64,000 nt of DNA from NCBI GenBank assembly GCA_963815305.1, contig CAWFFW010000001.1:1178001-1242000 (forward strand), in the 5' to 3' direction. This DNA comes from CAXBID01 sp963815305 (GTDB taxonomy: Bacteria; Bacteroidota; Bacteroidia; Flavobacteriales; Flavobacteriaceae). Below the pieces are notes generated by a model that was given only the letters and a program-made list of their open reading frames with translations, had not been told where the DNA came from and did no database searches. Position numbers and translations under genes: made by a program. How positions within the stretch are numbered: position 1 is the stretch's first letter; each line of letters opens with the position of its first letter. This document shows, piece after piece, positions 36,075 to 44,191 of the stretch.

Positions 36075-36166
36075 TGGGCGTTACCCGAAAAGGGTCAGGC
36101 TTTCCGCTGCAAGTCCGCGCTCCAAAAAAGTCGCTGTGGGATTTCCATTGCAATCCTTAATGCGTG
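36075..36166. repeat. Dispersed flavobacterial repeat, copy 2
   Basis: It begins GGGCGTTACCC and ends TTAATGCGTGG. It shares GGGTC(A)GGCTTTCCGCTGCAA and GGATTTCCATTGCAATCC with copy 1 at 16460, in the same orientation. It is GC-richer than its surroundings, lies just beyond a terminator, and carries no gene. Partly inverted ends (GGCGTTA and TAATGCG) suggest a palindromic element. Confidence 0.65.
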
Positions 36167-36293
36167 GCTTACCGTTAATGTTATTTCTTTTGGTAAAATA
36201 AATAAAGGGAGGATATATAACAAGTATACAGAGCATCCCTTCGTTTCAGGGCCATCCTTAGACAGCCATAACAAAGTTACAAAATTAGTTTAG

Positions 36294-37031
36294 CTAGATC
36301 TTATTCCAATTTAAAAATCTAGTTACAACATGTTCTTTTTTTCTTGAAGATACTGGTATTTTTTTACCATTTTTCAAATAAATGGTTCCTGATTTTTCAT
36401 ATTTATCAATAAATTTTAAATTGACCATAAAGGATTGATGCGGACGAATAAAATGGGTACTAATTAACTGTTCTTCAAACTCCTTTAAGGTTTTTGAAAC
36501 CACATATTTTTTACCGTTATTACAATAAAAAGTAGTATATCCACTATCAGATTCACAATACAATAATTCATTCAAATCAATGACTTGAAAACTATCATGG
36601 AGTGATAAAATAAGTTTAGCCTCTTCTTTAATCCAATTGGCTTTTAACGTTTTAATGCGCTCTTTTTGTTCTGCAAAAGTTAGATTTTTAACCTTATGTA
36701 ATGCTATTTTTAAATCTTCAATATCTACAGGCTTTAAAATGTAATCTACAGCTCCAATTTTTAAAGCTTGAAGTGCATATTCTTCATAAGCGGTGATAAA
36801 TATAATTTTAAAGGCTAGATGTTCCGTTTGCTGCAAAAAATCAAAGGCGTTACCATCTAGAAGATTGATGTCTAAAAAAATTAATTCTGGCTTACATGCG
36901 TTGGTAACGATAACAGCGTCTTTTACTGATCCGCATTCACCAATAACTTCAACTTCAAAATCAATTAATTGTAACAAGTTAATTAATCCTTGTCTTATAT
37001 ATGGTTTATCTTCTACTATTAGCGCCTTCAT
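36294..37031 (-). CDS. LytTR family response regulator
   Basis: The 245-residue regulator has a CheY-like receiver with phosphoacceptor Asp54 in LIFLDINLLDG, Thr in FITAYEEYA and Lys in YILKPVD. A C-terminal LytTR domain includes CESDSGYTTF, RPHQSFMVNLKFIDKYE and KKIPVSSRKK. It binds direct-repeat DNA sites in this family. It is paired with the TPR histidine kinase four bases upstream, so the two form one two-component system. Targets are not evident. Confidence 0.92.
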   Translation of the reverse strand: MKALIVEDKPYIRQGLINLLQLIDFEVEVIGECGSVKDAVIVTNACKPELIFLDINLLDGNAFDFLQQTEHLAFKIIFITAYEEYALQALKIGAVDYILKPVDIEDLKIALHKVKNLTFAEQKERIKTLKANWIKEEAKLILSLHDSFQVIDLNELLYCESDSGYTTFYCNNGKKYVVSKTLKEFEEQLISTHFIRPHQSFMVNLKFIDKYEKSGTIYLKNGKKIPVSSRKKEHVVTRFLNWNKI

Positions 37032-37035
37032 TTAG

Positions 37036-39216
37036 TTATATGATTTTATACGGAATTTCCAGTGTTACTATGGTTCCCTGTTTGCTATAAATTTGTCGGT
37101 CTTCAACCATTACAGAACCTTTCATATTTAAATCTTTTGAAAGTATTTTTAAGCGTTCTGAAGTTATAGTGGTTGCCAGAGACTTTTTATCTTTTCGTTT
37201 ATCACCATTTTCGTAGTTAATTCCAACGCCATTATCGCTAATAGTACAAATTAGTTTTTTATTTGAATAGGTTAAGCGAATATCTATTTTTCTGTTTTCT
37301 TTTTGATTAATAAAGGCGTGTTCTATAGCATTTTCAACAAAGGGTTGAATAAGCATGGGTGGGACTTCTAAAGTCGGAATATTTATATTTTCATCAACTA
37401 AAACTGTATAATTATAAGCTTCATTTTCTAAATTCTGAAGGGTTAAATAATCTTGAATAGCCGTTAACTCTTGAGAAAGCGAAACCATTTTATCTCTAGA
37501 ATTTTCTAAAGTAATACGTAATAGTTTCGAGAATTTTGACAAATAATAAACCGCTTTCTTTTCTTCCTTATTTAAAATCATGCCTTGCAGCACTGATAGT
37601 GAATTAAAGATAAAATGTGGTGTCATTTGTGAGCGTAATAGTTTTTGCTCCATGACTATGTTTTCAGTTTTAGATTTTGCATTTTTTAATTTTTGAGAAA
37701 AAATAATAGCACCTAATAGAATTGAAAGTAAAAGCACACCAATAATGGCTAATAAATAACTGCGCTGTGAGGTCTCTAAATCTTGAGATGTGGACTGTAC
37801 TGTTTTTGTTAATTTTAATTCTCTAATACTAGCAGAATCTAATTGTTGTTTATATTTATACTCATATTCTAATTGCGTGATTTTTTCAATGTTTTCTTTA
37901 TTGAAAAGGCTGTCACTAACTTTTTTGAATTGTTGATGACTCTCAAATGCTTTTTTGTAATTGCCAGCGTTTTCATAGTTACTTGAAAGTAATTTTAAGG
38001 CTTTGTGCTGCGCATCAAGAAAATTTAACTCTTTGGCAATTTTATTGCCTTTTAAAGTGTAAGAAAGGGATTTTTTATACTGCTTTTCATCCAAATAACT
38101 TTCAGCAATTCCTAAATAATTATGAGCTATAGTAAACTGGTCATTATTCTCCAGACTTATGGCATTAGATTTTTCAAAACTTTCACGAGCTATTGATGGT
38201 TTTTTAAGTAATAAATTGACTTCTCCAATATAGTTTAAACAATTAGCTTCTTGTCCTAAATCTTTAATTTCTTTACTTATGTCCAAGGATTCATTCATTA
38301 ATTCTAATGCTTTTTTATACTCCTTTTTACGCTTATATATGAGTCCTATATTTCCTTTATTTATTGCTATGAGGTCCTTACTTTCATTTTTTAATGCAAA
38401 ATTCAAAGATTTATTATGGTATTCTAGGGCTTTTTCAAAGTTTCCTATTGATCTATATATATTACCTAAACTATTGAGTGTAATTGCCATTCCTAGAGTA
38501 TCTCCTGCTTTTTGTTTATAAAGTAATCCTTGATTATAATGATCTAAAGCAAGAGCAATATTTCCTTGTTCTGCATAAATTTGTCCCAAATTAGTTAGAG
38601 CATATGGCACACCATATTCATGATCTATTTCCTTGCTAAGCGCCAATGATTTTTTATAGAATGAAATAGCTTCTGTATAGCTTCCTGTTTTTGAATATAT
38701 GTTTCCTAAATTCAAATAGCCTGCAACGAGCTTATTTTTATTACCCATTTCTTCATATATGGCAAATGATTTTTTTAAATAAATTAAAGCTTCTTTATTA
38801 TTAGATTGTTGCAAATGAACTAATCCTATTGAATTATAAGAAGAAGCTATTCCCTTTTTATTACCTAATGATTCAAAAATTTTTAAAGATTTCTGGAAAT
38901 AATCTAAACCAACTTCATAGTTAGATTTTCGGCTTTCTATAATTCCTTTTAATGATAAAAGGTCTGCTTTACCAATGTTATAGTCTAAATTATTACTTAT
39001 TGCTTCGGCTTCTTTAATGTATGAATTAGTTAAATTCATATCTTTCTGAAAGTGTGAAAACGCTAATTCATATAATAGATTTACTCTTGTAGTGTCTTGT
39101 TTTTTATGAATTTCTAATTCATTTTTAAGACTATCTATCTCTTTATATTGTGCTAAAACATTAGCCGAAAAAGACAAAAAGATTGCTAAAAAAAGAATAG
39201 ATGTATTGATTTTCAT
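37036..39216 (-). CDS. TPR-containing LytS-like sensor histidine kinase
   Basis: The 726-residue kinase has a signal peptide (about 1-22), roughly eight TPR-like repeats (45-430), a coiled coil (440-485), one transmembrane helix (487-507) and a His_kinase domain. The phosphorylation site is His534 in MTPHFIFNSL, followed by an ATPase with NAIEHAF and ISDNGVGI. The TPR region lies in the periplasm and should be the sensor or protein-binding part. It is transcribed ahead of its LytTR regulator. An inverted repeat (39297-39331) lies upstream. Confidence 0.92.
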   Translation of the reverse strand: MKINTSILFLAIFLSFSANVLAQYKEIDSLKNELEIHKKQDTTRVNLLYELAFSHFQKDMNLTNSYIKEAEAISNNLDYNIGKADLLSLKGIIESRKSNYEVGLDYFQKSLKIFESLGNKKGIASSYNSIGLVHLQQSNNKEALIYLKKSFAIYEEMGNKNKLVAGYLNLGNIYSKTGSYTEAISFYKKSLALSKEIDHEYGVPYALTNLGQIYAEQGNIALALDHYNQGLLYKQKAGDTLGMAITLNSLGNIYRSIGNFEKALEYHNKSLNFALKNESKDLIAINKGNIGLIYKRKKEYKKALELMNESLDISKEIKDLGQEANCLNYIGEVNLLLKKPSIARESFEKSNAISLENNDQFTIAHNYLGIAESYLDEKQYKKSLSYTLKGNKIAKELNFLDAQHKALKLLSSNYENAGNYKKAFESHQQFKKVSDSLFNKENIEKITQLEYEYKYKQQLDSASIRELKLTKTVQSTSQDLETSQRSYLLAIIGVLLLSILLGAIIFSQKLKNAKSKTENIVMEQKLLRSQMTPHFIFNSLSVLQGMILNKEEKKAVYYLSKFSKLLRITLENSRDKMVSLSQELTAIQDYLTLQNLENEAYNYTVLVDENINIPTLEVPPMLIQPFVENAIEHAFINQKENRKIDIRLTYSNKKLICTISDNGVGINYENGDKRKDKKSLATTITSERLKILSKDLNMKGSVMVEDRQIYSKQGTIVTLEIPYKII

Positions 39217-39296
39217 AAAAAAATATAAATATTTAAGCTAATTAACAATAAAATTTTAAACCGTTTAACACATAAAGAAAAGACTGTATTAAGAAT

Positions 39297-39331
39297 AACC
39301 TTAAGCGCTTTAATTAAAAACACTTAAGGTT
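39297..39331 (-). terminator. Inverted repeat between the LRR and kinase genes
   Basis: AACCTTAAG and CTTAAGGTT form a 9-bp perfect inverted repeat, extending to 11 with a wobble pair. It lies 55 bases beyond the LRR gene stop and 81 bases upstream of the kinase start. Without a T-run it could be a weak terminator or an operator of the kinase gene. Confidence 0.45.
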
Positions 39332-39385
39332 GTTAAAAATGTATCAAGAAGCTATTTATCAAATAGTTAAATGCATAATAATTTT

Positions 39386-41230
39386 CTATTTAGCAAACTT
39401 TTTAACAAGTTTACCTGTATCAAAATTAAGTTCTAATATATATATTCCATTAGATAATGTGTTTATATTAATAGTGCTTTCTATACCTTCTTCTATTTTT
39501 GCTCCAGTAATGCTGTATACGCTATAATTTTTTAGCTTAGCAGTACCAGATGAGATTACTTTTAGTTCATTAGCCGTTTTTACTATTTTTATACCATTCT
39601 CTAACTCAAAATTTGTATTACTTAATGATGCGTCTTCCGATACCGGATTAAATCCTGTCCATAAATCTCCAGCATTGGTAACGTATACACCCAAAGTACC
39701 AGATGGTATATGTAAATGAATATTACTGCGGTCGCCGCTAATATGGAATGTATCATTTGTTCCAGTAGTTATTGTAGCTGGTGTTGTAGCTAATGAAGTA
39801 ACATCGGTTAATGGATTGGCAGCAAAAGCTATAGAGCCTATAGTTGTAACACTACTTGGAAAAGTAATACTCGTTAAGTCATTATCTGCAAAAGCACCAA
39901 ATTCAATATTCGTCACGTTATTACCAATAGTTACATTAGTTAAATCGTTAGTTACAAAAGCTTGAGAACTGATTGTAATCACACTATTGGGAATCACAAC
40001 ATTTGTTAAATTATTTGTGTTAAATGCTGAAACTCCAATGGTAGTCACTCCATTCGGAATCGTTACACTAGTTAAGCCTTTGTCAAAAAAAGCACCATTA
40101 CCAATAGCCGTAATATTATACACGTCTGGTGCAACATTAAAAGAAGAAGGTATTACAGCATTGCTGCCACTTGCAGCATTGTAATTTGTGACCTTAAGTG
40201 TATTGGTGGATGTATTTGTTTCTTCAAATACCATTTTAAAACCTGTCCATAAAGCCCCTGAATTTGTAACATAATCACCAGTAGCACCATTTGGAATAAT
40301 TAAGTTCATACCGTTACGGTTAGTAAAAGTATCATTAGTTCCACCTGTAGTGATACTTGGCGGTGATGTAGCTAATGAAATAATGGTAGTTAATAATGGG
40401 TTATTGAAAAAAGCATAGTCACCAATACTTGTTACACTCTCTGGAAAAGTAACGCTAGTTAATTGATTGGTATTAAAGGCGCCAGTACCTATGCTGGTAA
40501 CACTATTTCCTATGGTTAGTTCAGATAAGTCATTACTAACAAAAGCATTTTCTCCTATGCTAATAACATTATTTGGAATAACTATATCAGTTAAGTTATT
40601 CTCAATAAAAGCGTTAGCGCCAATATTTGTAACTGAATTTGGTATAGTAACACTCGTAATATCATTGTAAGCAAACACTTGTTCACTCAAACTAGTAAGT
40701 CCGTTTCCAATAACTAAACTAGAAATAGCATTAGACTGAAAAGCTAAAGTTCCTATAGTAATAACACTATCTGGTATAGTTACACTTGTTAAACTATTAA
40801 AACGAAAAGCAAAGGCTCCTATACTGGTAACACTATTTCCTATTATCACACTAACCATATTATTATTCTGAGCAAACGCACCATCTCCAATAGTAATAGC
40901 ACTATCGGGAATTGTAACACTCGATAAATTATTGGAAAAAAAAGCGTTATTACCTATACTGGTAACACTATTAGGAATATTTATACTTGTTAATTGATTG
41001 CCCAAAAAAGCAGTATTTGCAATTGCTGTAACAGTATACGATACAGAATTATAATCTACGGTGGAAGGTATGTTAACTACAGTTCCTCCAGCTGTATCAT
41101 AATCTATGGCTTGGACGGTATTATTTGTAGTCGATGTAATGGCATAGGTAACAAAAGTATCGACAAAGGTCTGCGAGTACCCTATTAAAGATATAAATAG
41201 AGCCATTAAAATAAGTGGATTTTTTTTCAT
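39386..41230 (-). CDS. BspA-like leucine-rich repeat protein with T9SS sorting domain
   Basis: The surface protein of about 614 residues has a signal peptide (MKKNPLILMALFISLIGYSQ) and two blocks of BspA-type LRR_5 repeats (repeat core SVTIPDSVTTIGxxAF). These are interrupted by a non-repeat segment near VFEETNTSTNTLKVTNYNAA. The C-terminal T9SS type A sorting domain runs LENGIKIVKTANELKVI to GIYILELNFDTGKLVKKF. It would be secreted by T9SS and attached to the cell surface as an adhesin-like protein. The frame extends to 41281, but 41230 gives a proper signal peptide. Confidence 0.88.
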   Translation of the reverse strand: MKKNPLILMALFISLIGYSQTFVDTFVTYAITSTTNNTVQAIDYDTAGGTVVNIPSTVDYNSVSYTVTAIANTAFLGNQLTSINIPNSVTSIGNNAFFSNNLSSVTIPDSAITIGDGAFAQNNNMVSVIIGNSVTSIGAFAFRFNSLTSVTIPDSVITIGTLAFQSNAISSLVIGNGLTSLSEQVFAYNDITSVTIPNSVTNIGANAFIENNLTDIVIPNNVISIGENAFVSNDLSELTIGNSVTSIGTGAFNTNQLTSVTFPESVTSIGDYAFFNNPLLTTIISLATSPPSITTGGTNDTFTNRNGMNLIIPNGATGDYVTNSGALWTGFKMVFEETNTSTNTLKVTNYNAASGSNAVIPSSFNVAPDVYNITAIGNGAFFDKGLTSVTIPNGVTTIGVSAFNTNNLTNVVIPNSVITISSQAFVTNDLTNVTIGNNVTNIEFGAFADNDLTSITFPSSVTTIGSIAFAANPLTDVTSLATTPATITTGTNDTFHISGDRSNIHLHIPSGTLGVYVTNAGDLWTGFNPVSEDASLSNTNFELENGIKIVKTANELKVISSGTAKLKNYSVYSITGAKIEEGIESTININTLSNGIYILELNFDTGKLVKKFAK

Positions 41231-41449
41231 TATTTTGAATTTTTGGGTTAAATAAAAATCCAAATTAGCAGTATAAAGCACAGAAAGAAATAGAGAATTC
41301 TTTTTTGATAGGTTTTAAGCAATAAGCGTTGGGGTTGATTTAATATGCGCAACTATCAATATTAAACAATAGACTTATTTGCAAATTAGATAGTCGGAAA
41401 GTGTAAAAATAATTTCAGAAGTGTATTTTTACCTAGTATTGGTAATAAT

Positions 41450-42070
41450 CTAAAAAATATCCAAACTCCCTTTACCTTCTCTAATAATTACAGGAGTGCC
41501 CTCAGATAAATCAATTACCGTAGAGGGTTCATTATCACCATAGCCGCCATCAATAACCACATCTACTAAAGCATCCCATTTTTCTAAAATAAGCTCAGGA
41601 TCAGTCGTGTATTCTAAAACTTCATCGTCATCACGAATAGACGTTGATATGATTGGATTACCAAGTTTCTTAACAATTTCTAAGGCAATATTATTATTTG
41701 GAACTCGAATACCTACTGTTTTCTTCTTTTTAAAAGGATTGGGTAAATTTTTAGATCCTGGTAAAATAAACGTATAAGGCCCAGGAAGCGCACGTTTCAA
41801 TATTTTAAATGTAGACGTGTCAATCTGTTTTACATAATCACTTAAATTACTTAAATCATGACAAATAAATGAGAAATTCGATTTTTCTAATTTTACTTGT
41901 TTAATTCTTGCTACTTGCTCTAAGGCTTTTAAATTAGTGATATCACACCCCAAACCATAAACAGTATCGGTTGGATATATAATAAGTCCACCATTTTTCA
42001 AAATAGAAACGACCTTAGCTATCGCTTTAGGATTAGGATTTTCCTCATATATTCTAATAAGTTGCGCCAT
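41450..42070 (-). CDS. L-threonylcarbamoyladenylate synthase (Sua5/YciO/YrdC family)
   Basis: The 206-residue enzyme makes the threonylcarbamoyl-AMP precursor of tRNA t6A, or belongs to the YciO branch. The YrdC fold is evident: GGLIIYPTDTVYGLGCDI binds substrate, followed by KSNFSFICHDLSNLSDYV, PGPYTFILPGS and PIISTSIRDD. The length and KxR-poor core suit the YciO-type group common here. Its first 80 bases have a decayed copy at 43249-43327. It is divergent from the esterase gene. Confidence 0.86.
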   Translation of the reverse strand: MAQLIRIYEENPNPKAIAKVVSILKNGGLIIYPTDTVYGLGCDITNLKALEQVARIKQVKLEKSNFSFICHDLSNLSDYVKQIDTSTFKILKRALPGPYTFILPGSKNLPNPFKKKKTVGIRVPNNNIALEIVKKLGNPIISTSIRDDDEVLEYTTDPELILEKWDALVDVVIDGGYGDNEPSTVIDLSEGTPVIIREGKGSLDIF

Positions 42071-42117
42071 AATATTTAACTTGCATTACCGTTTACAAAG
42101 TAAATATTATTTTCAAT

Positions 42118-42978
42118 ATGAGCCCTTTAAAATCTATTTTCTTAACTATAGTGGTATTAATATTCTTTAATTGTTCTAAAGAAACAGCAAACGAAGAAGC
42201 ATCCAATGGTCTAGACACTTCAAAATATTATGAAAAATTAAACCTAAGTTATGGTACGGATGTTAATCAAAAATTAGATTTATATCTACCTGCCAACAGA
42301 AGTTTATCCACTAAAATCGTGATTTTGGTTCATGGAGGTGGTTGGTCTGCTGGTGATAAAAGTGATATGAATCCCATAAAAGATTTATTACGTTCTGATT
42401 TTCCCAATTTGGCAATAGCCAATATAAATTACAAACTAGCAGATAAAAACAATAAGCCCTACCCTATGCAAATTGAAGATATTACTTCAATTATTAATTA
42501 CCTCAAAGAAAACAAAACTAAATATACAATCTCTGAAGATTTAGGTTTTATTGGTATAAGTGCAGGTGCACACTTATCACTTTTATGGAGTTATGCTTTT
42601 GACACTAATACTAAAGTGAATATGGTTTGTAGTATTGTAGGTCCCACTAATTTAACAGATCCAGCATATTTAAATAGTACCAATCCTGATTTGCGGGAAT
42701 TGCTTGATTTATATGGTAATAACACAAATATTGCCTTTTTAGAAGAAGCTAGTCCATATCATCGTGTTACTGCCACTGCGCCTCCAACCATACTTTTTTA
42801 TGGCGGACAAGATTCTTTAATTCCCACAACCCAAGGTACAGATTTACGCGACAAGCTTCAGAATTTAAATTTAACCCATCAGTTCACGTTATACGAAAAT
42901 GCGGGACACGGTTGGGTTGGGTTAGAATTTCTGGATACTTGGATAAAACTTAAAAGTTTTATAAATACATATTTATAA
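42118..42978 (+). CDS. Alpha/beta hydrolase (esterase), lipoprotein
   Basis: The 286-residue hydrolase has a lipoprotein signal peptide (FFNC, Cys19). It carries the oxyanion motif HGGGW (72-76), nucleophile elbow GISAG with Ser148, the acid Asp in YGGQDSLIP and His in NAGHGW near the C-terminus, the full carboxylesterase or feruloyl-esterase-like triad. The product is probably periplasm-facing. It sits in the interval between sua5 and pcrA and abuts the pcrA' remnant (12 bases), so it was probably part of the rearranged cassette. Confidence 0.87.
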   Translation: MSPLKSIFLTIVVLIFFNCSKETANEEASNGLDTSKYYEKLNLSYGTDVNQKLDLYLPANRSLSTKIVILVHGGGWSAGDKSDMNPIKDLLRSDFPNLAIANINYKLADKNNKPYPMQIEDITSIINYLKENKTKYTISEDLGFIGISAGAHLSLLWSYAFDTNTKVNMVCSIVGPTNLTDPAYLNSTNPDLRELLDLYGNNTNIAFLEEASPYHRVTATAPPTILFYGGQDSLIPTTQGTDLRDKLQNLNLTHQFTLYENAGHGWVGLEFLDTWIKLKSFINTYL

Positions 42979-42990
42979 TTAAATATTAAG

Positions 42991-43255
42991 TTACCCAACA
43001 AACTCCAATTTAGCAAACCGTAATATTGATTTTTTAATTCCCCATGCTAAAAATTAATTTCAGCTTCAGTATCAGCACCCGTGCCTCCAATTTTCATAAC
43101 TTCTACGGTACAAAAACGAATATATTTAACCACTTTACCCACAACTAAATTGCTGTTAAATAAATTTGTGTTAGCATTAGTTTTTGAAATAGGTTTTAAG
43201 TTTTTAGGGTAGTAACTTAAAATTTTTATTTCTCAAATTTTAAGTTACCATTTTT
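42991..43255 (-). pseudogene. Decayed copy of the 3' end of the pcrA-like helicase gene
   Basis: These roughly 265 bases align base for base with the last part of the helicase gene at 44192-44460. Both begin TTACCCAACAA and share segments such as AAAATTAATTTCAGCTT, CAATTTTCATAACTTCT and TTACCCACAACTAA. Many substitutions and at least one single-base deletion destroy the frame. It is fused at its right end to the sua5 remnant, forming a chimera not found in either intact gene. Confidence 0.85.
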
Positions 43256-43327
43256 CAAAACAGAAACGACCTTAGTTAATGCTTTATAATTAGGATTTTC
43301 TCCATATATTATAATAAACTCAGCCAT
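43249..43327 (-). pseudogene. Decayed copy of the 5' end of the sua5-like gene
   Basis: The segment matches the first roughly 80 bases of the sua5-like gene (41990-42070): CAGAAACGACCTTAG then TTAGGATTTTC and CATATATTATAATAAAC. On the minus strand it still opens with ATG and encodes MAEFIIIYGENPNYKALTKV, versus MAQLIRIYEENPNPKAIAKV in the intact gene. It then runs into the pcrA' part and stops at 43226 after 33 residues. It is read as a fossil, not a working gene. Confidence 0.85.
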
Positions 43328-43505
43328 ATTTTAAACCTTTCATCTCATCTGCAAAATAATTAATATTTTTCTTAGTATATATCATATATTTGCAGTCCTT
43401 TTGAATATTTATAGCCTTTTTAAAATTCTAAAAAAATTAATCATTTTTTTTCAAAACAAACCATTAAATATTTAATTAAACTATATCACTGAATATTGAA
43501 ATTCT
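43328..43505. other. Intergenic region before the glycosyltransferase
   Basis: About 180 very AT-rich bases lie between the sua5 remnant and the glycosyltransferase start. The part right after the remnant's start codon loosely resembles the intact sua5 upstream region (ATTTTAAAC versus ATATTTAAC). No gene is present. Confidence 0.35.
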
Positions 43506-44183
43506 ATGAATAATTCGTTGTATAAAAAACTCTTATCAATAGATAACCCTCCAAAAATTTCAATAATTATTTGTACATACAATCGTGCAGAATATTTAAA
43601 TGCCTGTATAAATAGTATTATAAATCAAACAAATGAAAATTGGGAGCTAATTATTGTTGATGATGGTAGTGATGACTATACTTATGAAATTGTAAACAAG
43701 TACTTAACAAATCATTCAAATATTAGGTATGTAAAACATAAAAACATCAAACTCGCATTATCAAGAAATATTGGTTTACTGCTTTCACTGGGCGATTACA
43801 TTACATTTCTAGATAGTGATGATACATTTAAAGAAAATCATATTCAAAGCCGTATAGATTTTATGACTTTAAATGCAGATATAGATTTAATATATGGTGG
43901 TGTAGAATTAAATGAAGAGATTTTTGTTGCAGATTATTACAATCCAGGAAGATTAATAAATGTAGAAAACTGTGTTTTAGGGTCTACTTTTTTTGGAAAA
44001 AGAGCTGTTTTTTTTGAAATAGAAGGTTTTAATAATATTGATTATGGTGAAGACACTGAATTTTTAGAAAGAGCTGAGAAACAATTTAATGTTTTTAAAA
44101 TAGCAACTCCAAAAACTTATGTTTACACACGAGCAGAAAACAGTATTAGCATGACTAACAGTGATTTTAAAAATAATATTTAG
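43506..44183 (+). CDS. Glycosyltransferase family 2
   Basis: This short 225-residue GT-A domain has SIIICTYNRAEYLNACI, ELIIVDDGSDDYT (nucleotide binding), LSLGDYITFLDSDDTF (DxD metal site) and the GEDTEFLERAEKQF segment (catalytic Asp region). It has no C-terminal extension. It ends eight bases before the helicase gene stop, in convergent orientation, in the same interval as the esterase and the fossil junction. Its base composition is more AT-rich than sua5 or pcrA, consistent with a transferred gene. The sugar is unknown. Confidence 0.85.
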   Translation: MNNSLYKKLLSIDNPPKISIIICTYNRAEYLNACINSIINQTNENWELIIVDDGSDDYTYEIVNKYLTNHSNIRYVKHKNIKLALSRNIGLLLSLGDYITFLDSDDTFKENHIQSRIDFMTLNADIDLIYGGVELNEEIFVADYYNPGRLINVENCVLGSTFFGKRAVFFEIEGFNNIDYGEDTEFLERAEKQFNVFKIATPKTYVYTRAENSISMTNSDFKNNI

Positions 44184-44191
44184 AAAAACAT

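Noticed and set aside
36048..36293. 81-residue frame after the OmpA-family gene
   Set aside because: It starts inside the terminator and runs through the dispersed repeat; there is no protein-like pattern.
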